A DNA stretch of 64,000 nt from Maribacter arcticus (GTDB taxonomy: Bacteria > Bacteroidota > Bacteroidia > Flavobacteriales > Flavobacteriaceae), in NCBI RefSeq assembly GCF_900167935.1, contig NZ_FUYL01000004.1, forward strand, positions 324,256 to 388,255. The letters run 5' to 3'. The notes under the pieces are model-generated. The model worked only from the letters and a program-made list of their open reading frames with translations, had not been told where the DNA came from and made no database searches. Shown in pieces: positions 17,706 to 27,321 of the stretch (within the stretch, counting starts at the first letter, position 1; every line of letters starts with the position of its first letter). The position numbers were made by a program, and so were the translations under genes.

Positions 17706-18722
17706 ATGAATTTAGAGCACCTAAATGAGCTTAAAAAGCTGCTTTCTTCTTCAAAGAAAATAGCTATTATACCACATAAAAATCCCGACGGCGATGCCAT
17801 TGGCTCAACGTTGGCGCTTTGGCATTATCTGGTAAATAGCGGACATACTGCGAGTATTGTTTCTCCTAATGATTTTCCGAAATTTTTAAAGTGGATGCCA
17901 GGTGCAGACAAGATATTAAATTTTGAAAAGGAAAATATACAATCAAAATCATGCATAGAAAAGGCAGATATTGTTTTTACGTTAGATTTTAATCATTTGG
18001 GGCGTGTGGGTCACATGAGTGAAACATTAGAATCTGCGAATGCAACCTTTGTTATGGTGGATCATCACCAAGAACCATCTGATTATGCAAAAATCATGTA
18101 TTCAGATGTAAGTATGAGTTCAACCTGTGAAATGGTCTATGTTCTAATTAAAAAATTAGGTAATGAGAATAGTATAACCCCTGAAATGGCCAACTGTATT
18201 TATACAGGAATCATGACAGATACGGGTTCTTTCAAATTTGCCGCTACGACAAGTAATACGCATAGAGTTATTGCCGACCTTATGGATAAAGGTGCAGAAG
18301 GTACCGAAATTCACCACAGAATTTACGACACCAATTCACCAAGTAGATTACATCTTTTGGGCTGCGCGCTAAAAAACATGGTCATTCTACAAGAATACCA
18401 AACTGCATATATTACACTTAGCCAAGAGGAATTAGACAAATACAACTACCAAAAAGGAGACACCGAAGGCTTTGTAAACTACGGTTTAACTTTAGATGGC
18501 ATTCGTTTTGCTATAATATTCATTGAAAATAAAGAAGAAGGTATTTTTAAAATATCATTTAGATCAGTGGGTGATTTTTCAGTAAATGACTTCGCAAGGA
18601 AACACTTTCATGGAGGAGGCCATACCAATGCAGCTGGCGGAAAAAGTGATTATTCGATAGAAGAAACCATTGCATACTTTATTTCATTATTACCATTATA
18701 TAAGAATCAATTACAATCATGA
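17706..18722 (+). CDS. nrnA: DHH-family nanoRNase / pAp phosphatase
   Basis: Degrades very short RNAs and can dephosphorylate pAp. The DHH-domain motifs NPDGDAIGS, TLDFNHLGRVG, VDHHQEP and MTDTGSF coordinate the manganese ions, and the C-terminal DHHA1 domain ends in the substrate-binding GGGHTNAAGG. The 338-residue length is typical of NrnA. Its stop overlaps the gldI start by 4 nt. Confidence 0.93.
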   Translation: MNLEHLNELKKLLSSSKKIAIIPHKNPDGDAIGSTLALWHYLVNSGHTASIVSPNDFPKFLKWMPGADKILNFEKENIQSKSCIEKADIVFTLDFNHLGRVGHMSETLESANATFVMVDHHQEPSDYAKIMYSDVSMSSTCEMVYVLIKKLGNENSITPEMANCIYTGIMTDTGSFKFAATTSNTHRVIADLMDKGAEGTEIHHRIYDTNSPSRLHLLGCALKNMVILQEYQTAYITLSQEELDKYNYQKGDTEGFVNYGLTLDGIRFAIIFIENKEEGIFKISFRSVGDFSVNDFARKHFHGGGHTNAAGGKSDYSIEETIAYFISLLPLYKNQLQS

Positions 18723-19249
18723 GATTAGTTTCATTATTATTTCTTTTTATAATTTTTAGCAGCTGTGATGGTCCAGAACCTAGAAAACCAGTTCAGACAA
18801 AAAGTGGTAGTTTTTTCAAAGAATCTATTGAAAGAAGTCGAAAATTATTAGAAGCCGAGGAAAGTAAAATTCAAAATATTATAAAACTTGATTCACTTAA
18901 GGACTATTCTCATAGCGCTTCTGGATCATGGTACCATTATTTAAATGTAAACGAGGAAAGTGATTATACTCCTAAAACAGATGATTTAGTAGTGTTCAAT
19001 TATGATATATTAACCTTGGATAATGACACCATATACTCAAAAGAAGATATTGGTATTGTCACCTACAAGGTTAATAAACAGGAACTTTTTCTAGGACTAC
19101 GTGATGCTGTTAAAATGTTAAAGGTAAATGAACGGGCTACTTTTTTGTTTCCTTCTTCAATAGCATTTGGGTATCATGGCGATGAAAATAAAATTGGAAG
19201 CAATGTTCCTTTAAAATCAACTATTACCATTTTACAAATTGAAAAATAA
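18719..19249 (+). CDS. gldI: gliding-motility-associated FKBP-type PPIase lipoprotein
   Basis: A 176-residue predicted lipoprotein (FLFIIFSSCDGPEPRKP, Cys16) with a C-terminal FKBP-type domain (VVFNYDILTLDNDTIYS, LGLRDAVKMLKVNERATFLF, FGYHGDENKIGSNVPL). Length, lipobox and position directly behind nrnA match GldI, which is required for gliding in Flavobacterium johnsoniae and is thought to help fold gliding or type IX secretion components in the periplasm. That role is carried over from the relative. Confidence 0.85.
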   Translation: MRLVSLLFLFIIFSSCDGPEPRKPVQTKSGSFFKESIERSRKLLEAEESKIQNIIKLDSLKDYSHSASGSWYHYLNVNEESDYTPKTDDLVVFNYDILTLDNDTIYSKEDIGIVTYKVNKQELFLGLRDAVKMLKVNERATFLFPSSIAFGYHGDENKIGSNVPLKSTITILQIEK

Positions 19250-19280
19250 CAAGATAATACAGTAAATTAAAATGACCATT

Positions 19281-20420
19281 ATGATTAAAAAAATGTACTT
19301 ACTTGCAGTTATCGGTTTAATTATGACCAGCTGTAAAACCAGCAAAAGAGCTGACTTAGGTGATGGCATCTTTGCCGATATAAAAACTTCTAAAGGTGAT
19401 ATTATCATTCGCTTAGAGCAAGATAAAACACCTGTTACCGTTGCAAATTTTATATCATTAGCAGAAGGCACAAATACTTTTGTTAGCGAAGAATATAAAG
19501 GTAAAAAATATTATGACGGACTAACGTTTCATAGAGTGATGAAGGATTTTATGATTCAAGGTGGCGATCCATTAGCTAATGGAACCGGAAACCCAGGATA
19601 CCGGTTTATGGATGAATTCAACGATTCATTGATTCATGACAAAAAAGGAATTTTATCATCTGCCAACGGTGGTCCATCATCTAACGGTAGTCAATTTTTC
19701 ATCACTCACAAACCTACACCTTGGCTAGATAATAGACATACCGTTTTCGGTGAAGTTGTAGAGGGTATGGATGTTGTTGATTCTATTGCTAACGTAGCTG
19801 TTGGTGCAGGTAACAAACCTGTAGAACAAGTTACGATGAATACTGTAGAAATTATTCGTAACGGTAAAGAGGCTCGTAAATTTGATGCAGTTAAAGTAAT
19901 GACAGAATACTTTGATGGGGAAGAAGATAGACTTGCTGCAATAGAAAAAGAAAAGGCTGATAAAATAGAAGCAATTAAAAGAGTTAAGGAAGAGTTTGCA
20001 ACAGAAATAGAAGCTGAAAAGGCAAAAGCTACTACTTTACCTTCCGGACTTAAAGTATTGACTTTAAAAGATGGAGATGGCGAAAAGCCTAAAGTCGGAC
20101 AAAAAGTAAATGTTATGTACGCAGGCTATTTAATGGACGGTACTTTGTTCGATAGTAATTACGAAGAAGTTGCTCGCAAATATGGTACTTTCGATTCGAA
20201 CAGAGAGCAAGGTGGCGGTTATATGCCAGTACCTATGGATTATTCTCCTGAATCCAGATTGATTGCAGGATTCAGAGAAGGATTATTAACAATGAAAATT
20301 GGCGATAAAGTTCGTTTGTTCATACCATCTCACTTAGGTTATGGTGCACAAGGGGGCGGTCCGATACCTGCTGATGCTGACTTGGTATTTGATTTAGAAA
20401 TAACTGGTCTTACTCAATAA
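19281..20420 (+). CDS. dual cyclophilin-FKBP peptidyl-prolyl isomerase lipoprotein
   Basis: A fusion of two unrelated isomerase folds in about 379 residues. After a lipoprotein signal (LLAVIGLIMTSCKTSK), residues of about 25-190 form a cyclophilin domain (FHRVMKDFMIQGGDP, NGSQFFITHKPTPWLDNRHT). A highly charged, helical Glu/Lys linker follows, then an FKBP domain at the C-terminus (GQKVNVMYAGYLMDGTLFD, GFREGLLTMKIGDKVRLFIP, LGYGAQGGGPIP). It would act as a periplasmic chaperone-isomerase next to GldI. Start at 19281 fits the signal peptide; 19272 is possible. Confidence 0.88.
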   Translation: MIKKMYLLAVIGLIMTSCKTSKRADLGDGIFADIKTSKGDIIIRLEQDKTPVTVANFISLAEGTNTFVSEEYKGKKYYDGLTFHRVMKDFMIQGGDPLANGTGNPGYRFMDEFNDSLIHDKKGILSSANGGPSSNGSQFFITHKPTPWLDNRHTVFGEVVEGMDVVDSIANVAVGAGNKPVEQVTMNTVEIIRNGKEARKFDAVKVMTEYFDGEEDRLAAIEKEKADKIEAIKRVKEEFATEIEAEKAKATTLPSGLKVLTLKDGDGEKPKVGQKVNVMYAGYLMDGTLFDSNYEEVARKYGTFDSNREQGGGYMPVPMDYSPESRLIAGFREGLLTMKIGDKVRLFIPSHLGYGAQGGGPIPADADLVFDLEITGLTQ

Positions 20421-20430
20421 ACAACTATGT

Positions 20431-20501
20431 AAAACTATAATCGTTAACCCAAAATTCATAAATAGTATGTTTAAACAATGTGGCTTAACGATTATAGTTT
20501 T
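20431..20501 (+). repeat. perfect 17-bp inverted repeat around the GH5 start codon
   Basis: Arms 20431-20447 (AAAACTATAATCGTTAA) and 20485-20501 are exact reverse complements, separated by 37 nt that contain the start codon at 20467. A T-rich run (to about 20509) follows the right arm. It could be the terminator of the upstream immunophilin gene or an attenuator of the GH5 gene. Confidence 0.75.
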
Positions 20502-21531
20502 TCTTTTTTCGAGTATTGTATTTTCATGTGAATCTTCAAACGAAGAAAATACTGCACAAATAAAGGTTTTAGAAACTCCTACTACCGAAACCGATATTCT
20601 CACAACCCCAAATATAGATGGCTCAATTGTTTCCCTACATGGGCAATTACATGTTGAGGGAAATCGAATTTTAGACCAAAATAATAATGATGTTCAACTA
20701 CGAGGAATGTCATTTTTTTGGAGTCAATAGATGGGTAAGTACTATACACCCGAAACGGTTCAATGGTTAAAAGAAGATTGGCAATGTACTATTGTAAGGG
20801 CAGCTATGGCTGTTGATGATTCAGACGGTTACATCACCAATCCTGAGATTGAAAAGAATAAAATATTTACCGTAATAGATGCTGCAATTGCTGAAGGTAT
20901 TTATGTTATTGTAGATTGGCATAGTCACCATGCAGAAGACTATGAAGAACAGGCAAAATTGTTTTTCTCTGAAGTAGCCGAGAAATACGGAAACCAACCG
21001 AACATCATTTATGAATTATATAATGAACCCTTAGATGTAGCTTGGAATACGGTTCTTAAACCATACCATGAAGCAGTACTAGCTGAAATTAGAAAACATG
21101 ACCCAGACAATATTGTAATTTGCGGTACTCGAAACTGGTCGCAAAATGTAGATGATGTCATCGGTAATGAAATTGATGATGACAATGTTGTATATACCCT
21201 TCACTATTATGCAGCAACGCATAAACAAGAATTACGTGATATAGCACAAGAAGCAATTGACAATAACATTGCGCTTTTTGTAACCGAATTTGGCACAACC
21301 GATTATTCGGGCGACGGTTTTATTGATGTAGAAGAAGCAAATACCTGGTGGAATTTCTTAGATGAAAACAAAATATCATGGTGTAATTGGTCTATAGCCG
21401 ATAAAAGTGAAAACTCCGCAGCCTTATTTCCAAATACAAGCACAGAAGGTCAATGGAACGAGAGCGACTTAACCCAAAGTGGTTTACTAGTTCGCGAAGA
21501 ACTTAAAAGCAAGAATCCCAATTTTAAATAA
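20467..21531 (+). pseudogene. GH5-family endoglucanase-like lipoprotein, interrupted by an in-frame TAG
   Basis: One frame codes for a lipoprotein signal (MFKQCGLTIIVFLFSSIVFSC) and then a GH5 domain resembling Bacillus Cel5A. The frame is cut by TAG at codon 88 (20728-20730), inside GMSFFWSQ-stop-MGKYYTPE, where relatives have a Trp, so one G-to-A change from TGG explains it. Both catalytic Glu remain: acid/base E187 in ELYNEP and nucleophile E274 in VTEFGT. The second part opens with ATG directly after the stop, so restart could give a 266-residue fragment without the signal or first strand. It may be a recent pseudogene, a strain polymorphism or a sequencing error. Confidence 0.85.
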
Positions 21532-21544
21532 AACCGGGATTCTT
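21511..21544. terminator. possible bidirectional terminator after the GH5 gene
   Basis: A 9-bp stem (AAGAATCCC paired with GGGATTCTT) encloses the GH5 stop codon; it lies between convergent GH5 and pepD. The flanking T-run is weak. Confidence 0.45.
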
Positions 21545-21567
21545 AATTAAAATAAGTTTACATATTT

Positions 21568-23013
21568 CTAATTCGTATTCTTTAAAATTTCTAAAAGTAA
21601 TTTCCAAAATTTCTGAACAGAAGATATACTTACACGCTCATCTGGCGAGTGAGCACCCAAAATTGTGGGCCCAAAACTAACCATATCAATATCAGGATAG
21701 TTTTGCCCTAAGATACCACACTCCAAACCAGCATGGCAAGCAATTACCTTAGGTTCTTCTTTGAATAAATTTATATAAGTATTCTTAGTTATAGAAAGTA
21801 TTTTAGAATCCGGATTTGGATTCCAACCAGGGTACGCACCACTAGATTTCACATCGAAACCTCCTAATTCGAAAACAGAACGTAAAGAATTTGCTAAGTC
21901 CAATTTTGCAGAATCAACTGAAGAACGTGTTAGACAAGCAACAGTAATCTTACCATCTTTAACCAAAATTCTTGCGATATTATTTGATGTTTCAACCAGG
22001 TTCTCAATCGAAGCACTCATTGCATATACCCCATTATGAGCAGCATATATAGCCTTTATTAATTTGCCTTGAGCACCTAGTCCCATTACTTCTTTTGCAG
22101 GCTTAATTTCTTCTAAGTTGATTGTAAGGTTTGGCTCCTGTACTTTTAATTCTGCTTTAATAGCATCAGCTAAGGCATTGAATTTTGTTACGACCTCAGC
22201 AACATGCTTTCTACCAATATTCAATTGACAAGTGCTTTCTCTAGGTATTGCATTTCGTAAACTTCCACCTTCTAAAGAGCTAATTCGCATATTATAATCA
22301 AGACCCAAATAAAGTAAACGGTTCATAATTTTATTTGCATTACCAAGGCCTTTATGAATATCCATTCCGCTATGCCCACCTTTCAATCCTTTAATAGTAA
22401 TTTGAAGTCCCGCATCACCATGTGTTCCTGGTTTTTTATTATATGACCTAGTTGCGGTAACATCAATACCACCGGCACAACCTATATCAATTTCATCATC
22501 TTCTTCTGTATCAAGATTTAAAAGTATCTCTCCTTTTAATATTCCTCCCTCTAACCCAAAGGCACCGGTCATACCTGTTTCTTCATCAATAGTAAACAAT
22601 GCTTCAAGAGCAGGATGAGAAATTGAATCACTCTCAAGCAGCGCCATTATTGCAGCTACTCCCATACCGTTATCAGCACCTAAGGTCGTTCCCTTAGCCT
22701 TTACCCAATCACCATCGACGAACATATCTATACCTTGTACATCAAAATCGAATTGAGTTTCTGTATTTTTTTGATGAACCATATCTAAATGGCTTTGAAG
22801 CGTTATCATTTTCTTACCCTCCATACCTGAAGTTGCTGGCTTTCTAATAATAACATTACCTATGGCATCAGAAAAAGTTTCCAAGCCAAGTTCATTTCCG
22901 AAACCTAACATAAAAGCAATTACCCTTTCCTCCTTTTTTGAAGGTCTAGGTACCGCATTTAATTTTGAAAAATTACTCCAAACCGATTTAGGTTCTAACT
23001 GATCAATATTCAT
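21568..23013 (-). CDS. pepD: aminoacyl-histidine dipeptidase (PepD, M20 family)
   Basis: Zinc dipeptidase of 481 residues that cleaves Xaa-His and other dipeptides. M20 landmarks are visible: LQSHLDMVHQ (first metal His and catalytic Asp), GTTLGADNGMGVAA (bridging Asp), TIDEETGMTGA (catalytic Glu pair), LNLDTEEDDEI, GGHSGMDIHKG and, near the end, ACHAGLECGIL. No signal peptide, so cytoplasmic. It has its own TAnnTTTG promoter and is divergent from the DUF3810 gene. Confidence 0.94.
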   Translation of the reverse strand: MNIDQLEPKSVWSNFSKLNAVPRPSKKEERVIAFMLGFGNELGLETFSDAIGNVIIRKPATSGMEGKKMITLQSHLDMVHQKNTETQFDFDVQGIDMFVDGDWVKAKGTTLGADNGMGVAAIMALLESDSISHPALEALFTIDEETGMTGAFGLEGGILKGEILLNLDTEEDDEIDIGCAGGIDVTATRSYNKKPGTHGDAGLQITIKGLKGGHSGMDIHKGLGNANKIMNRLLYLGLDYNMRISSLEGGSLRNAIPRESTCQLNIGRKHVAEVVTKFNALADAIKAELKVQEPNLTINLEEIKPAKEVMGLGAQGKLIKAIYAAHNGVYAMSASIENLVETSNNIARILVKDGKITVACLTRSSVDSAKLDLANSLRSVFELGGFDVKSSGAYPGWNPNPDSKILSITKNTYINLFKEEPKVIACHAGLECGILGQNYPDIDMVSFGPTILGAHSPDERVSISSVQKFWKLLLEILKNTN

Positions 23014-23038
23014 AGCTTATTTTCATAGTTAATGACTA

Positions 23039-23046
23039 CAAAAATA
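23039..23046 (-). promoter_or_regulatory. -7 promoter element for pepD
   Basis: Minus-strand TATTTTTG, exact TAnnTTTG match, 25 nt upstream of the pepD ATG. Confidence 0.55.
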
Positions 23047-23067
23047 CTGATAGAAAAAGGATTTCGC

Positions 23068-23075
23068 TATTTTTG
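23068..23075 (+). promoter_or_regulatory. -7 promoter element for the DUF3810 gene
   Basis: TATTTTTG, exact TAnnTTTG match, ending 5 nt before the ATG at 23081; near-leaderless arrangement. Confidence 0.6.
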
Positions 23076-23080
23076 AGATA

Positions 23081-24148
23081 ATGAAGATATCATTTAAAAA
23101 TGCCGTAGCACTTTCATTGATTCCCCAAATCGTAATCGTAAAATGGCTCGGCAACCACTCAGAATTCGTTGAGAATTATTACAGCACAGGTTTTTATCCA
23201 TTTATCTCTGGAGTTTTTAGAATATTGTTTGGTTGGATTCCTTTTTCTATCGGTGATCTTATGTATTTCGCCCTAATAATACTTGCACTTACTTATCTAT
23301 ATCGAAATAGAAAATCTATCTGGAAAAACAAATTATCTTTTGCTCGCAACGTTTTAATGATACTTTCTGTCGCATACTTCACCTTTCATTTTATGTGGGG
23401 CATGAACTATTATAGAGAACCATTAGCAGATAAGTTAAGCTTGACAGAAACTAGAGATTATCAAGAACTTTTAGATTTTACACAGCAATTAATTCGAAAA
23501 ACCAACGATGCACAATTAAACATTACTAATGATTCTAGTTTGGCCGTATCTATACCGTACAGTCAGAAGCAAATTTTTGACAAGACGATTATTGGGTATG
23601 ATGAACTTAAAACCATACATCAATTTTTAAAATATACTACCCCTAGTGCAAAAACTTCTTTGTTTAGTAAAGGACTCACCTATATGGGATACGCTGGTTA
23701 TCTCAATCCTTTCACGAATGAAGCCCAAGTAAACGGTTTGCTTCCAAATTTTAGATTTCCAGTGGTAGTAGGTCATGAAATTGGTCATCAATTGGGCTAT
23801 TCTGCAGAGAACGAAACTAACTTTATAGGCTATTTGGTTACTGCTAAAAATAATGATATTTATTTTCAATATGCAGCCTATGCATATGCTTTGGGATATT
23901 GCTTAAGTGATATAAGAAGTGCAAATAAAGAAGAATTCAACCGATTACTCTCAACCTTAAACCCTGGTGTAAAGAACAACTTTCAGGAAATGGCCGATTT
24001 TTGGAATTCTTACGAAAATCCGATGGAACCAGTTTTTAAGTCAATATTCAATTCTTTCCTAAAAGCAAATAATCAAACTGAAGGCATTAGAAGTTACAAT
24101 GCTGTAGTTTCTCTTTTAGTAGCCTACCACAAACAACATCCATTATAA
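23081..24148 (+). CDS. DUF3810-family membrane protein with an HExGH motif
   Basis: A 355-residue protein with three hydrophobic segments in its first 110 residues and a large soluble part. The segment VVGHEIGHQLGYSAENETNF contains HEIGH plus a downstream Glu, the arrangement of zincin metallopeptidases, so it may be a membrane-bound protease. DUF3810 proteins have no established substrate. It is a single-gene unit, divergent from pepD. Confidence 0.8.
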   Translation: MKISFKNAVALSLIPQIVIVKWLGNHSEFVENYYSTGFYPFISGVFRILFGWIPFSIGDLMYFALIILALTYLYRNRKSIWKNKLSFARNVLMILSVAYFTFHFMWGMNYYREPLADKLSLTETRDYQELLDFTQQLIRKTNDAQLNITNDSSLAVSIPYSQKQIFDKTIIGYDELKTIHQFLKYTTPSAKTSLFSKGLTYMGYAGYLNPFTNEAQVNGLLPNFRFPVVVGHEIGHQLGYSAENETNFIGYLVTAKNNDIYFQYAAYAYALGYCLSDIRSANKEEFNRLLSTLNPGVKNNFQEMADFWNSYENPMEPVFKSIFNSFLKANNQTEGIRSYNAVVSLLVAYHKQHPL

Positions 24149-24321
24149 TTGATTTATACATTCCGCAATCAAATTAGGTAGTAACAGTCTTTCATATAAT
24201 ATTTTAAGATTAAAATACATATTATGAATTAAAGAACTTTCAACTGTTAAACAAAAGTGAAATAGACCGTACATACTGGTAAATCCAAGTATTTTTAAAG
24301 TACTAATTCAAACCAAACATA

Positions 24322-27276
24322 ATGAAAAAACTAATTTTCACACTATGCCTTCTTTGGTGTAGTACTATTTTAACTGCTCAAGAGTATTTTCCCGAAAATG
24401 CAGGGGTAAAAGTCAACAATAATAACTACACGGCTTTTACGAACGCTAAAATTTATGTAACTCCTACACAAATAATTGAAAAAGGAACATTACTAATTCA
24501 ACATGGTAAGATTGTAAGCGCCTCTAGTACAGTCAGTATACCAAAAAACTCAATAATTATTGACCTAAATGGAAAGTCCATTTATCCATCTTTTATTGAT
24601 ATCTATTCAAAATTTGGAGTGGAACAACCTAAAAAGAAACCAGGTAGTGGGCGATCTGCAGAATACGCGCCTTCTAGAGATGGTTATTATTGGAACGACC
24701 ACATTATGCCAGAGAATAAAGCAATTGCCAAGTTTAAATACGATGATAAAGAGGCCAAAGTTTTACGTGAAGCTGGTTTTGGTGTCGTAAATTCTCATAT
24801 ACAAGACGGTATTGCGAGAGGAACTGGTGTATTAATCGCACTAAATGGTGAAGGTACAGACGCTAATCGAATTCTAGATGATGAGTCTGCACAATACTTT
24901 TCATTGGATAAAAGTATCGCAAAAGGTCAATCATATCCTAGCTCTTTAATGGGCGCCTTAGCATTGCTAAGACAAATGTATAGCGATTCCGATTGGTATT
25001 CAAAAGGTAATTCAAAAACCACCGACCTTTCATTAGAAGCATTGAATGCCAATAAAAATTTAGTTCAAATTTTTGAAGCGAAAGACAAAGGAAATGATTT
25101 ACGTGCTGATAAAATAGGTGATGCTAATGGAATTCAATATACCATTTTAGGTGGTGGAAATGAGTTTGAAAGAATCGAAGAGATTAAAGCAACTAATGCG
25201 AAATTTATAATTCCAATTAATTTCCCTGATGCTTATGACGTTTCTGACCCATATGCAGTTGGTTACGTTTCACTGCAAGATATGCGGTTCTGGAACCAAG
25301 CACCTACCAACCCAAAAGTATTGGCAGACAATGGCATTCAGTTTTCTCTAACTACCTATGATTTAAAATCTCCTTCAAATTTCAAGGAAAAATTAATGAA
25401 AGCCATTGAATACGGACTATCCAAAACAAAGGCTTTAGAAGCATTAACTACGGTTCCGGCTCAAATTTTAGGCAAATCGAATGAAATCGGTTCCTTAAAA
25501 AATGGCGCATTTGCAAACTTTCTAATTACCTCAGGGGATGTTTTTGATACCTCTACCACTCTTTACGAGAATTGGGTTCAAGGCACTAAAAGTGTCATCA
25601 CATCTATGGAAACGAAAGATATTCGTGGAGATTATAACCTAAACGTACAAGGAAAAATATACGCAATGTCAATTACAGGTGAAGTTGCAAAACCTGCGAT
25701 AGAAGTAAAACAAGATACCACAAAGCTTACTTCTAAAATAGCATATGACAATAATTGGATGACTATTTCATTCGCAACTGATGAAGGTGAAAAAACCTAT
25801 AGAATGACTGGAGCTGCAACGGAAGCTTCTGATAATCTTTCTGGTCTGTTAGTTCTACCTAACGGAAATGAAACACAATTTACAGCGACTAAATCTAAAG
25901 CATTTGAAGAAAAAGACGGTAAAGATGACAAAGCTAAGGATGCACCTAAAGTAATGCCTGTAATGTACCCGAATGTAGGATATGGTTTTGCTAACAAACC
26001 AAAATCAGAAACCGTTTTATTTAAAAATGCTACGGTATGGACAAGTGAAGAAGCCGGTATTTTAAGAAATACCGATGTACTTATCAAAAATGGTAAAATA
26101 GCAAAGATAGGAACGAACTTAAGCGCAGGAGGTGCTAAAGTTGTAGATGCTACAGGTAAGCATTTAACTGCTGGCATTATTGATGAGCACAGCCATATCG
26201 CTGCATTAGCAGTAAACGAATCAGGTCATAATAGCACTGCCGAAGTAAAAATGGAAGATGTTGTTGACCCTGAACATATGGGTATATATCATTCCCTTGC
26301 AGGTGGAGTAACATCCCTTCAATTATTACATGGCTCCGCTAACCCAATAGGTGGTAGATCAGCAATTTTAAAATTAAAATGGGGCGAAGAGGCCGATGGT
26401 CTGATCTATGACAACTCGCCTAAGTTTATCAAATTTGCTTTAGGTGAAAATGTTAAGCAAAGTAACTGGGGTAGTTACTCTCGTTTTCCACAAACACGAA
26501 TGGGTGTAGAACAACTTTACATGAATTACTTTCAAAGAGCCAAGGAATATGATACCAAAAAGAAAAATGGAGAGCCATATCGTTATGATGAGGAAATGGA
26601 AGTTTTAGCTGAAATACTAAATGGCGAACGTTATATTTCATGTCACTCATATGTTCAGAGCGAAATAAATATGATGATGAAAGTTGCTGAACATTTCGGA
26701 TTTAAAATAAACACGTTTACCCATATTCTTGAAGGTTATAAAGTTGCTGATAAAATGGCTGAGCATGGTGCAGGTGCCGGCACATTTAGTGATTGGTGGG
26801 CATATAAATATGAAGTGAATGATGCTATACCATACAACGCTGCTATAATGCAAAAGCAAGGTGTTGTTACCGCTATAAATAGCGATGACCGAGAAATGAT
26901 AAGAAGGTTAAATCAAGAAGCTGCAAAAACTATAAAGTATGGTGGCATGACCGAATTGGAAGCTTGGAAAATGGTTACAATTAACCCTGCTAAACTTTTA
27001 CACTTAGACGATCGCGTAGGAAGCATAAAAGAAGGAAAGGATGCAGATTTAGTTTTATGGTCTGGTAGTCCATTATCAGTTTATTCTAAAGCAGAAAGAA
27101 CAATGATAGAAGGGACAACATATTTCGATTTAGAAACGGATAAGCAAAACCGCGAAAAAATTAAAAAAGAACGAAATGAGTTGGTTACTATGATGCTTAA
27201 AGAAAAGAGCGGTGGTAAAAAAACGCAAGGCCCAAAGCAAAGTGTTAAAAGAGATTTCACCTGTGAAAGTCTTTAA
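24322..27276 (+). CDS. large exported two-module amidohydrolase
   Basis: A 984-residue protein with a signal peptide (FTLCLLWCSTILTAQ) and two amidohydrolase-like modules. The N-terminal one (about 30-430) has lost the usual HxH metal pair: YPSFIDIYSKFG stands where YPGFIDxHxH is expected. The C-terminal one (about 560-960) keeps it in IIDEHSHIA, with later EHGAGAGTFSDWW and INSDDREMIRR supplying further metal-site candidates. Substrate unknown; the family includes imidazolonepropionase-like and peptidase-like enzymes. It would act in the periplasm. A related gene follows after 45 nt. Confidence 0.85.
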   Translation: MKKLIFTLCLLWCSTILTAQEYFPENAGVKVNNNNYTAFTNAKIYVTPTQIIEKGTLLIQHGKIVSASSTVSIPKNSIIIDLNGKSIYPSFIDIYSKFGVEQPKKKPGSGRSAEYAPSRDGYYWNDHIMPENKAIAKFKYDDKEAKVLREAGFGVVNSHIQDGIARGTGVLIALNGEGTDANRILDDESAQYFSLDKSIAKGQSYPSSLMGALALLRQMYSDSDWYSKGNSKTTDLSLEALNANKNLVQIFEAKDKGNDLRADKIGDANGIQYTILGGGNEFERIEEIKATNAKFIIPINFPDAYDVSDPYAVGYVSLQDMRFWNQAPTNPKVLADNGIQFSLTTYDLKSPSNFKEKLMKAIEYGLSKTKALEALTTVPAQILGKSNEIGSLKNGAFANFLITSGDVFDTSTTLYENWVQGTKSVITSMETKDIRGDYNLNVQGKIYAMSITGEVAKPAIEVKQDTTKLTSKIAYDNNWMTISFATDEGEKTYRMTGAATEASDNLSGLLVLPNGNETQFTATKSKAFEEKDGKDDKAKDAPKVMPVMYPNVGYGFANKPKSETVLFKNATVWTSEEAGILRNTDVLIKNGKIAKIGTNLSAGGAKVVDATGKHLTAGIIDEHSHIAALAVNESGHNSTAEVKMEDVVDPEHMGIYHSLAGGVTSLQLLHGSANPIGGRSAILKLKWGEEADGLIYDNSPKFIKFALGENVKQSNWGSYSRFPQTRMGVEQLYMNYFQRAKEYDTKKKNGEPYRYDEEMEVLAEILNGERYISCHSYVQSEINMMMKVAEHFGFKINTFTHILEGYKVADKMAEHGAGAGTFSDWWAYKYEVNDAIPYNAAIMQKQGVVTAINSDDREMIRRLNQEAAKTIKYGGMTELEAWKMVTINPAKLLHLDDRVGSIKEGKDADLVLWSGSPLSVYSKAERTMIEGTTYFDLETDKQNREKIKKERNELVTMMLKEKSGGKKTQGPKQSVKRDFTCESL

Positions 27277-27321
27277 TTTAATCAACCTATGCGAAGTATC
27301 ACAAAATCTAAAAATACAGAA

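Noticed and set aside
25797-26177. 126-codon antisense ORF inside the large amidohydrolase
   Set aside because: It mirrors a conserved coding region; no promoter or family signal supports it.
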